A stretch of DNA of 35,601 bases, from positions 1-35,601 of the forward strand of contig NZ_LWQS01000070.1 in the NCBI RefSeq assembly GCF_001650695.1. The letters are read 5' to 3'. Below, one piece after another: positions 1-6,544 of this stretch. Under the pieces are notes generated by a model. That model saw only the letters and a program-made list of their open reading frames with translations. It ran no database searches and was not told where the DNA came from. Made by a program: the position numbers and the translations under genes. Position 1 is the first letter of the stretch. The number at the start of each line of letters is the position of its first letter. Source of the DNA: Chloroflexus islandicus (lineage in GTDB: Bacteria; Chloroflexota; Chloroflexia; Chloroflexales; Chloroflexaceae).

Positions 1-1643
1 ACGTCGCTTGGCCTAGCTGGCTCGTCCGCCTGCAACCACGCCGGCACGTCGCTTGCTGCGGCTGGCTCTTCCGCTCGCAACCACGCCGGCACCTTGTCCG
101 GCTCTGCCAGCTCGTCGGACTGCAACCATGCCGGCACCTCACCCGGTGCGGCTGGCTCTTCGGTCTGCAACCATCCCGGCGCCTCGCTCGGCCCGGCGGG
201 CTCTGCCGTCTCCCAAGCCGAAAGATCGCTGGCATCAGCCTCGCGTAGCCACGTCGGAATCTTGCTCGATGTTGTTGTCGGCGAGCTATCAACGAGGCCA
301 GACGGTTCCGCCTCTTGCAACCACGCCGGCGCTGCGCCTGCGTCCTCCTCTGCCGCTTGCAACCACGCCGGCGCTGCGCCTGCGTCCTCCTCTGCCGCTT
401 GCAACCACGCCGGCGCTGCGCCCGCTTCTGATTCAGCAGGCTCCCACCCAGCGAGATCACCGGCGTCAGCCTCGCGTAGCCACGTCGGGACATCGCCAGT
501 AGAGCCGGCAGTTGGCGGCGTATCAAGCGGCGCCGGCTCTAGTGGAGCGGCGCTCAACTGCCGTTCCGCTTCCAGCAACCAATCAGGCGTCTCTTCCGGC
601 GCTTCCGGTTGCAGCGCTGGCGCAGTTTCACCGGTCATCCAAGCCGGAACGCCAGTATCGGAACCGGTTACGTTGCGCAGAGCCGCATTGCTATCAGCCA
701 CTAAGGTTGGCGCATCCGGCGCAACTGGCGGGGTGGTTGTCGTCGGAGGCGACGAGAAATCTTCATCCAGCAGCCACGACGGCAGATCAAGGCGCACCGA
801 ACCGGGAGCAGCCGGCGGCTCATCACCGGCAACATTCTGCAACCACGCCGGCAAATCCGGCACTGGCGGGCCACCGGCTGGTGGACGATTCGGCGTTGCC
901 CATTCCGGCACATCGGTCGCAAAGACCGTCTCGTCATTCGCGGCTGCGCCGATCCCCCAATCCGGCGGATTGGTTGGCGGCGCCATCTCGGCCAATTCAT
1001 TCAGCCAATCATCGAGCGCTGGTTCAGATGGCTGCTCGGCTGCCGCAACCGGCTCGCTCGGCAACACTGACGGCTCCGATGGCGCTTCAGCAAAGGCCTG
1101 CGTAATCTCTTCCTCGCTCAGATCGCGCAACCATTCGGGCACACCAGCATTGGGGTCAAGCGAGGCCGGTTCTGGCGCCGGTTCTGGCGCCGGTTCGGCT
1201 GACTCTTCGTGGCCAATGCTCCGCAACCAATCAGTGGGGCCAACGGGCATACGCACCCGTGAACTTGTGGTTGGCGGCGGTTCGGCTGGTGATTCGGCAG
1301 CGGGAACTGCTTCGCCACTGAGGCTCTGCAGCCAACCGGTGGCGCCGAAGGGTGACGGTCGTTCAGACGGAGGTTCCGGCGCAGCCTCGGCCAGCCATGC
1401 CGCTGGCTCGGCGCTAGCAAGCGGGTCACTCACCTCGGACTGCAACTCAGCCAGCCAATCGGGCACATCAGCGGGAGCAGCTTCCGGTTCAGGCGCAGTT
1501 AGCCAATCAGGAATCGCCTCAGCAGACGGTGGTGAGGGCGGGGTTATCCGATCAATCCCGCGCAGCCACGCTGGCGTCTCATCGGAGTCGCCCGGCGGCG
1601 GCGGTAAGGGCACATTACGAAGCCATGGCGGTAGATGTTCCAT
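1..1643 (-). CDS. PxWL-repeat acidic protein, C terminus beyond left edge
   Basis: Reading leftward from ATG 1643 gives 547 codons without a stop to the window edge, so the C terminus is missing. The protein is acidic, rich in Pro, Ala and Glu, and carries about 24 copies of a Pro-x-Trp-Leu motif (PPWLR, PAWLR, PDWLT, PEWLR, PAWLQ and so on) spaced roughly 14-40 residues apart, closer together toward the left edge. No catalytic motif, signal peptide or membrane segment is visible. The motif spacing suggests an extended scaffold of short linear binding motifs; that is inference. Similar motifs occur, from memory, at the N termini of Chloroflexota TPR-type proteins, so a folded C-terminal domain may lie outside the window. 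The start lies 32 bases after the membrane-protein gene, in the same operon. The start codon has no strong ribosome site, which would fit translational coupling. Confidence 0.85.
   Translation of the reverse strand, partial: MEHLPPWLRNVPLPPPPGDSDETPAWLRGIDRITPPSPPSAEAIPDWLTAPEPEAAPADVPDWLAELQSEVSDPLASAEPAAWLAEAAPEPPSERPSPFGATGWLQSLSGEAVPAAESPAEPPPTTSSRVRMPVGPTDWLRSIGHEESAEPAPEPAPEPASLDPNAGVPEWLRDLSEEEITQAFAEAPSEPSVLPSEPVAAAEQPSEPALDDWLNELAEMAPPTNPPDWGIGAAANDETVFATDVPEWATPNRPPAGGPPVPDLPAWLQNVAGDEPPAAPGSVRLDLPSWLLDEDFSSPPTTTTPPVAPDAPTLVADSNAALRNVTGSDTGVPAWMTGETAPALQPEAPEETPDWLLEAERQLSAAPLEPAPLDTPPTAGSTGDVPTWLREADAGDLAGWEPAESEAGAAPAWLQAAEEDAGAAPAWLQAAEEDAGAAPAWLQEAEPSGLVDSSPTTTSSKIPTWLREADASDLSAWETAEPAGPSEAPGWLQTEEPAAPGEVPAWLQSDELAEPDKVPAWLRAEEPAAASDVPAWLQADEPARPSD
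314..424 (-). repeat. In-frame 42-bp tandem repeats in PxWL gene
   Basis: Units starting near 314, 356 and 398 are almost identical and 42 bp long, so each adds 14 residues including one PAWLQ motif and keeps the frame. This is the freshest part of the repeat protein and shows how motif number can change by slippage or recombination. Confidence 0.8.
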
Positions 1644-1675
1644 AGTGGCATCATCAGCGCCGGTGCGCGACCGCC

Positions 1676-2344
1676 TCAGCGATCGGCATACGGCATATCA
1701 AAGCCAATGAGTAGACGCACACCGGCTACGAGCGCGCCAATCGCTGATCCAAGCAACAGGCCGCGCGCGCCAGCAGCAATCAGATAATCATTCAGCCACT
1801 GTACAGTTTGGCCGATCACTGGGATCAAGGTCAAGGGCGGCAATTGAATAATCAGCGCCAACAGCGCCACAACGACCACAACCACTGCTTCGGTGCGCCC
1901 GCTGCGCAACGCGCGCAGCATCGCGCTGAGCGCGAAAAAGGCAAGGAGCGCAAGCAAGCTCGCGGCGAGCGGTTCATAGACCAAACGAAACACCGTGCGG
2001 ATCGGCGGTGCAGCTAAGGTTGCGGGCAACGCCAAGCCGGTGGCAGTGCGGGTCGGGTAGAAGATACCGGCCACAATCACGATGCCCATCCCCGCAATCA
2101 GCACAATGCTATAGCGAGCTTCTGGCGCGCGCATCCGCACGCGCCGTACATGCGCCTGCACCACACTCCACGCCCCAATCAGTACCGCGATGGCCGTAAT
2201 CAACGCCGCCCACTGCACCAACACCGCCGCCAAGGCAGCGACTGCCGGGCCGGCGCCGACAAAATCAAGCAGCACGATCAACCCGCTGACACCGGCGATC
2301 ACCACCGCGATTAATTGGCGCGGATTGCGCAACGGAGACGACAT
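1676..2344 (-). CDS. Polytopic membrane protein of unknown function
   Basis: This gene encodes 222 residues with about six hydrophobic segments, roughly at 10-30, 38-60, 80-98, 128-150, 152-172 and 195-215, joined by short basic loops (for example HVRRVRMR after the second). I recognise no family motif. It starts four bases after the stop of the membrane-anchored gene upstream and ends 32 bases before the PxWL-repeat gene, so the three are very likely one transcript. The compact arrangement suggests a membrane module with the repeat protein as a cytosolic partner, but nothing in the sequence assigns a substrate. Membrane topology is read by eye from hydrophobicity. Confidence 0.8.
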   Translation of the reverse strand: MSSPLRNPRQLIAVVIAGVSGLIVLLDFVGAGPAVAALAAVLVQWAALITAIAVLIGAWSVVQAHVRRVRMRAPEARYSIVLIAGMGIVIVAGIFYPTRTATGLALPATLAAPPIRTVFRLVYEPLAASLLALLAFFALSAMLRALRSGRTEAVVVVVVALLALIIQLPPLTLIPVIGQTVQWLNDYLIAAGARGLLLGSAIGALVAGVRLLIGFDMPYADR

Positions 2345-2348
2345 GCGA

Positions 2349-3143
2349 TTACCACCCCGGCAAGAACGGCCATCCCAACAGCGACCGGATCACACCGTAC
2401 CCAAAAGCTAACACCAGCAACCAGATTACTACTGTCCGCAGCGTATCGTGGGTCAACAAGCGTGCTTGGGGTGCAGGGGCCGCGGTCAGATACGCTTCCG
2501 CCGCAAAGATCTCTTCGCCAACCAACACGTGCGGCGTTGTCACCGCCATCACACCCAGCGCCGCTGGATGGGTGCTGCCCAATACTTGCGGGATCTGTTG
2601 TTGCGCGCCAATCTCCGCTGCCAACAACACTTCTTGATCAAAAGCGCCGGCAAGTACGCTAGCCTCTAACGGTTCACGATGATAGCGAGCCGCCACAGCC
2701 GCCGCATACGCCATCGCGTCGGCGTGCGCCCACAGCTCGATCTGGCGCGGGTCGAACGCCTGCGGCTGGCCCACAGCGCGGTACGACTGGCGAACGGCGC
2801 CCCGCAACGCGAGATGGGCCACGGCATCAGCCGAGCTAACGACAATTGTTGCCCCGCTCGCCGCTGCCTGCTCGCTCGCCTGCCGCACAACGTTCAAGCC
2901 GGCCAGTAACTCAGCCGTGCTCGCCCGTTGCCCATCGCCAGCCCCAATTGTGCTCGCGCCGGGAGCGAGATGCACTGCCCGGCCTGTTTCGGCACTGCGC
3001 GCCAGCGCCGCCTGTAAAGCATCCAACGCCGGCAGTGGCCGCCGTACCGGCAGCCGGCCAGCGAGCACACGCGCGTGATGCAGCCAGACAAGGGCGATGA
3101 CCACGGCAAGCGCAATGATGAAGAAGATTGCCGGCAGGCCCAT
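2349..3143 (-). CDS. Membrane-anchored protein with two terminal TM helices
   Basis: The preferred start is ATG 3143 (MGLPAIFF), preceded by an AAGGAAG-type ribosome site; a TTG eight codons upstream is also open but poorly placed. The product is 264 residues: one N-terminal membrane helix (about 3-20), a roughly 200-residue soluble middle rich in Ala with a Gly/Ser-containing stretch (GASTIGAGDGQ), and a hydrophobic C-terminal segment (VVIWLLVLAFGYGVIRSLLG). This layout resembles Chloroflexota proteins annotated, as I recall, as DUF6754; I cannot verify that. It is the first gene of the leftward operon and sits directly behind a strong promoter. Its function is unknown. The middle domain could face either side of the membrane. 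Confidence 0.8.
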   Translation of the reverse strand: MGLPAIFFIIALAVVIALVWLHHARVLAGRLPVRRPLPALDALQAALARSAETGRAVHLAPGASTIGAGDGQRASTAELLAGLNVVRQASEQAAASGATIVVSSADAVAHLALRGAVRQSYRAVGQPQAFDPRQIELWAHADAMAYAAAVAARYHREPLEASVLAGAFDQEVLLAAEIGAQQQIPQVLGSTHPAALGVMAVTTPHVLVGEEIFAAEAYLTAAPAPQARLLTHDTLRTVVIWLLVLAFGYGVIRSLLGWPFLPGW

Positions 3144-3206
3144 CAGATGCTTCCTTCTTTCCGACAACGCGCAATCGTTTACAGCTTGGCTGCCAATTTC
3201 TTATTG

Positions 3207-3235
3207 AGTGTAACCCACTAGATCGGCTTTGTCAA
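3207..3235 (-). promoter_or_regulatory. Sigma-70-type promoter of the left-hand operon
   Basis: On the minus strand a perfect -35 box TTGACA (3235-3230) is followed after exactly 17 bases by TACACT (3212-3207). Transcription would begin near 3200 and leave a leader of about 57 bases before ATG 3143. The rest of the spacer (3236-3412) holds an AT-rich stretch with no gene visible. Confidence 0.75.
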
Positions 3236-3412
3236 TTGTTTGAGGCAAGAAAAAGCGTCACAAAGCGATAAAACGATACACAATCGTAGAAAGAACACTA
3301 TGCTTGGGACGCTGGAAGGCCAGTGATGGCGTGCGGCTGAAATGCTACCGCATGCCGGCTGCCCATAGCGGTATGCCAGCAGGAGAGATCAGACAACGCA
3401 CGCCACAAACAG

Positions 3413-3658
3413 CTACGACTGTTTATGTAAACGCTCCTGTAACAGATCGCGCAGCGCAGGCCAATGGGCCGGCATCGTCAACAGCTCGATCACGCCAGCC
3501 CAGCGCGTGCCGCGCGCCAATGGCGCCAGCGCCTGCGCGCCTTGACTGCACACCACATCGAGCGGGGCAACGATCTGCAACACCATTGCGACCGGCACAC
3601 TCAAACCGGCCCGCTCGATCTGGTCAGCTAGGTGGTGAAGGGGGTGAGACGGTTCCAT
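3413..3658 (-). CDS. Small conserved-looking protein of unknown function
   Basis: This open frame from ATG 3658 encodes 81 residues (MEPSHPLHHLADQIERAGLS at the N terminus), ending in an Arg/Lys-rich helix. It overlaps the last 35 bases of the SRPBCC gene in another frame. The middle is hydrophobic (VPVAMVLQIVAPLDVV) but interrupted by charged residues, so it may be an amphipathic or membrane-associated helix. I see no family motif. Base choice at third positions looks like that of neighbouring genes, which argues for a real gene. The overlap suggests translational coupling with the gene before it. An upstream extension of the frame to 3739 is possible but would overlap the SRPBCC gene much more and has no ribosome site. 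Confidence 0.5.
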   Translation of the reverse strand: MEPSHPLHHLADQIERAGLSVPVAMVLQIVAPLDVVCSQGAQALAPLARGTRWAGVIELLTMPAHWPALRDLLQERLHKQS

Positions 3659-4103
3659 TTGGCGTTTGTTCAACCACCCGGCGCAACGCATGCAAAAACT
3701 CAAGCGCCAGTTTCTCGAAGCGTTTGCGCTGGGTGGCATCGATCAGGTGGGCAACTAAATCAGGCAATTCCAGTTGGTCAAGCCGCTCGATCCGGTAACG
3801 GCCATCCTCAAGCGGCACCAGCCGGCAGCGGTTGACGCCTTGAAACGGCGGAAAACTGATTCGGAAGCGCGTGGCCCGGCTCAACGGCGTATAATCGATC
3901 ACTTCCATCTCGGCATGCACGAGCATGCCGTGCAGTTTGAAACGATACCCATGCCGCGGACGGTCATCCGGCGGCAACTCAATCCGCACCCGTTCCAGCG
4001 ATGGCATCCAACGTGGCCAATTGCTGAAATCATCAAGCACAGCCAGCACCCGCTCCGGCGGCGCGGTTGTCACCGTCGTGGCGGCGATCTCATAGCGGAT
4101 CAT
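3624..4103 (-). CDS. SRPBCC (START/polyketide cyclase-like) fold protein
   Basis: The 159-residue product begins with the usual SRPBCC pattern: a beta strand (IAATTVTTAPPERVLAVL), then DDFSNWPRWMPSLERVRI, the Trp-Pro-x-Trp region typical of coenzyme Q-binding/cyclase-like members, and ends with the long C-terminal helix (RKRFEKLALEFLHALRRVVE). Proteins of this fold bind hydrophobic ligands in a deep cavity; the ligand here cannot be read from sequence. ATG 4103 has GAGGTGA about eight bases upstream. The gene begins 42 bases after pfkA and is probably co-transcribed with it, although no metabolic link is obvious. The fold call is good; a specific function is not. Confidence 0.75.
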   Translation of the reverse strand: MIRYEIAATTVTTAPPERVLAVLDDFSNWPRWMPSLERVRIELPPDDRPRHGYRFKLHGMLVHAEMEVIDYTPLSRATRFRISFPPFQGVNRCRLVPLEDGRYRIERLDQLELPDLVAHLIDATQRKRFEKLALEFLHALRRVVEQTPNGTVSPPSPPS

Positions 4104-4145
4104 CGTCTCGTCACCTCTGCGCTGATGCCGGCAACGCGGGCGGCA

Positions 4146-5216
4146 TCAGAGTTCATCACCAAACACGATTCCCAAACTCCGCGCGCACAGCACTAAATCG
4201 CTATGCGGGCGCACCCGATTCAGGTAGCCGCAGGCTTCGGCCAGCGGCACTGTCACAATATCTTGCCCGCGCAGCGCCACCATCTCGCCATAGATCCCGC
4301 GCGCGGCGGCTTGCACCGCCGCCGCACCGTAGCGCGTCGAAAGCAAGCGGTCGTACGGCGAGGGTGAGCCACCCCGCTGCAAATGGCCTAACACCACCAC
4401 CCGCACATCTTTGCCGGTCAGATGCTCGAGCTGTTCGCCAACCCAGTGCCCGATCCCGCCCAACCGGCCTTCAGCGATATACATCTCTTGACCACCGCGC
4501 GGGCGCGCGCCTTCCGCCACCACGATAATGCTAAACGCGCTCCCTTGCACATCGCGCGCATGCACCTTTTCCGCCACCCGCTCAATCGAAAAGGGGATTT
4601 CCGGGATCAAGATTACATCGGCCCCGCCCGCCAAACCAGCGTGCAACGCGATCCAACCGGTATGCCGGCCCATCACCTCCAGCACCATCACCCGGTTATG
4701 GCTAGCCGCCGTGGTGTGCAGACGATCAATCGCATCGGTCGCCACTTGCAACGCGGTATCAAAACCGAAGGTGCGATCGGTGCCGGCGAGATCATTATCG
4801 ATCGTCTTCGGCACCCCAATCACCGGCGCACCCAGTTTGTGCAGCTCCAGCGAAATACGTTGGGTGCCCTCGCCGCCAATCGTGATCAGCGCCCGCAAGC
4901 CCATCTCTTCAATCGCTTTGACGGCGCGGACATACGGATCCTCTTCCGACAGCTCATCGCTGCGGCGCGGGCCAAAATGGCCTTTATTCGTCGTGCGCAG
5001 GATCGTTCCGCCACGCGGCAATAATCCTTGCACATCGGCATTGGTCAACACACGGTAGCTCTTCGTCCCCAACAGCCCCTCGAACCCGTCATGAATGCCG
5101 AGCACTTCCCAACCGAGACTGGACGCCGACTTGACGACTGCACGGATGACGGCGTTGAGACCCGGCGCATCGCCTCCGCTGGTGAGCACGCCGATCCGCT
5201 GCTTCTTGCTCGCCAT
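4146..5216 (-). CDS. pfkA: 6-phosphofructokinase
   Basis: This enzyme phosphorylates fructose 6-phosphate to the 1,6-bisphosphate, the committed step of glycolysis. The 356-residue length is normal for the family. Visible motifs are GGDAPGLN near the N terminus, IGGEGTQ (nucleotide/magnesium loop), PKTIDND with the catalytic aspartates, and MGRHTGW for substrate binding. The loop has Gly after GGE, which is the ATP-type residue, while Lys precedes TIDND, where classical bacterial enzymes such as E. coli PfkA have Gly. This Gly/Lys pair is known from actinobacterial 'group III' ATP-dependent enzymes, so ATP rather than pyrophosphate is the likely donor. ATG 5216 has GAGGGGG six bases upstream. 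The allosteric effector residues of E. coli PfkA cannot be assumed here. Confidence 0.95.
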   Translation of the reverse strand: MASKKQRIGVLTSGGDAPGLNAVIRAVVKSASSLGWEVLGIHDGFEGLLGTKSYRVLTNADVQGLLPRGGTILRTTNKGHFGPRRSDELSEEDPYVRAVKAIEEMGLRALITIGGEGTQRISLELHKLGAPVIGVPKTIDNDLAGTDRTFGFDTALQVATDAIDRLHTTAASHNRVMVLEVMGRHTGWIALHAGLAGGADVILIPEIPFSIERVAEKVHARDVQGSAFSIIVVAEGARPRGGQEMYIAEGRLGGIGHWVGEQLEHLTGKDVRVVVLGHLQRGGSPSPYDRLLSTRYGAAAVQAAARGIYGEMVALRGQDIVTVPLAEACGYLNRVRPHSDLVLCARSLGIVFGDEL

Positions 5217-5271
5217 GGCTTACCCCCTCGGACTTATTTCGGTTATCACAGTTTGCCAGCCTGACACACAG

Positions 5272-5280
5272 ATTATACCA
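5272..5280 (-). promoter_or_regulatory. Extended -10 promoter of pfkA
   Basis: The minus strand reads TGG followed by a perfect TATAAT (5277-5272), an extended -10 element. No good -35 box lies 16-18 bases upstream, as is common for extended -10 promoters. Transcription should start near 5265, about 50 bases before pfkA. Confidence 0.65.
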
Positions 5281-5344
5281 CCCGCAACTATAGCGTAGCG
5301 GTAAATTGTGACGGTTTTTTGTAGTTGTGAGGCAACCATGGGAG

Positions 5345-5390
5345 GGATATAGCATCGCTATGTCCGTAAGGATAGAGCATCGCTCTATCC
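5345..5390. repeat. Tandem pair of related short hairpins
   Basis: Two 21-base palindromes stand four bases apart: GGATATAGC/ATC/GCTATGTCC (one wobble pair) and GGATAGAGC/ATC/GCTCTATCC (perfect). Both share the loop ATC. They begin directly after the TAG stop of the E2-like gene and probably form its mRNA 3' end or a REP-type element. There is no T-run for a classical terminator. Confidence 0.75.
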
Positions 5391-6467
5391 CTACTCCACG
5401 CCAAGCTGGCGACAAACATCGCGCAAAAACGCCATCGCTGCGGGATGATCGAGGATGCGCGCATCGTACCACACACTGAGATGCGCGATCGCACCTATCA
5501 CCATAGTTGTGGTATCAAGCGCCACCGGTTGCGAATGGGCCGCGCTCAGCGTCAACGCCGCCGATGTGCCCGGCAACGGCGGCACGACCTGCCACCAGCC
5601 GTTCGTTGCCGCAATCACACATGTCGCCCCGCTCAGATCGTCGTTCGCTTGCGCCAAGGCGCGGGCAATACCGCGTTCGGTCAGATCACCGGCATCAGCG
5701 ATCAGGCGCCAGCGCCCATCAGGCAATCCAGCAGCCACGTGGTAGCGATGGCGCACAATGATGGCTGAATCGCTCCACGCGGCGTTGATCAGTGGATGCA
5801 TCGGGAAGAGCGCCGCTGCCGCCGCAATCAACGCGCCGAGCGGGGTGGCTTGCAGGCCGCGCGCGGCGAATTCGGCGGCCTGCGCCGCGCACCGGCGCGA
5901 GAGCGGCTGCACATCTACAGCAATGGTGGCGCTCGCCAGCGGGATGAGTTCGGTGATGGCCAACGGCGGTTGAATAACAGTCGCGACGGCTGCCATCTGA
6001 TCGGCCAGCATCGGCGCCGGTTCAACGATAGTCCCCACCGGTTCAGGCGGCATCACCTCAGCCGAGGCCATGATCATCACCGGTTGGAGTTCAGTGGAAC
6101 CCTCGCTCGTTCTCACCGCCGCCAACACATCCGCGCGCCCGATCCGGCCCGCCGGCCCGCTGCCGGTCAGAGTGGCGAGGTCGATCCCTAGCACCGCTGC
6201 CATGCGCCGCGCCAACGGCGTCACCCGGAGGCGGCGCGGCGGCGCGTAGCGGGCAAGGACTGCGCCGGCAGCCACCTGCGCCCCCGGAGCAACGAGTTGT
6301 TCGACAAGTACGCCGTCACATTGCGCCGGCAGCACCCACTCGGCGTCAGCCGTAAGCACCCGCGCCACCGGGGTGGCGGGTGTGAGCGGGTCGCCTACGG
6401 CGACGAGCCATTCCAACAAGGTCGCCTCACCCAGTGCCGGCGGCAACGTGATGGTCTGTTGGTGCAT
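5391..6467 (-). CDS. Degenerate dihydrolipoamide acyltransferase (pseudo-E2)
   Basis: The 358-residue product has the three-part E2 layout of 2-oxoacid dehydrogenase complexes: an N-terminal lipoyl/biotinyl fold (1-75), an intact peripheral subunit-binding domain (about 80-115, RVTPLARRMAAVLGIDLATL with SGPAGRIGRADVL), and a C-terminal acyltransferase-like domain after a Pro/Ala-rich linker. Key residues are missing. The lysine that carries lipoate in the usual TDKA turn is Asp41 (LTADAEW), and the catalytic HxxxDG motif reads ARILDH, so Ala336 replaces the catalytic His and His341 replaces Gly. Acyl transfer by the known mechanism is therefore unlikely. No E1 or E3 gene is nearby. ATG 6467 with GGAG seven bases upstream is preferred over TTG 6473. 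It may be a structural or regulatory relic; the frame is intact. Confidence 0.8.
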   Translation of the reverse strand: MHQQTITLPPALGEATLLEWLVAVGDPLTPATPVARVLTADAEWVLPAQCDGVLVEQLVAPGAQVAAGAVLARYAPPRRLRVTPLARRMAAVLGIDLATLTGSGPAGRIGRADVLAAVRTSEGSTELQPVMIMASAEVMPPEPVGTIVEPAPMLADQMAAVATVIQPPLAITELIPLASATIAVDVQPLSRRCAAQAAEFAARGLQATPLGALIAAAAALFPMHPLINAAWSDSAIIVRHRYHVAAGLPDGRWRLIADAGDLTERGIARALAQANDDLSGATCVIAATNGWWQVVPPLPGTSAALTLSAAHSQPVALDTTTMVIGAIAHLSVWYDARILDHPAAMAFLRDVCRQLGVE

Positions 6468-6544
6468 GAGCAAGCTCCATTGCTGCTGAAGACGCGGTAA
6501 AGGCGACGCGGCGCGTCACCCTGTTTCCCCTCTGACGACTCAGC

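Noticed and set aside
94-1710. Long plus-strand open frame (Ser/Gly/Ala-rich, 538 codons)
   Set aside because: It mirrors the repeat gene on the other strand; its composition is what the reverse of PxWL codons gives, and the minus frame has a consistent motif pattern.
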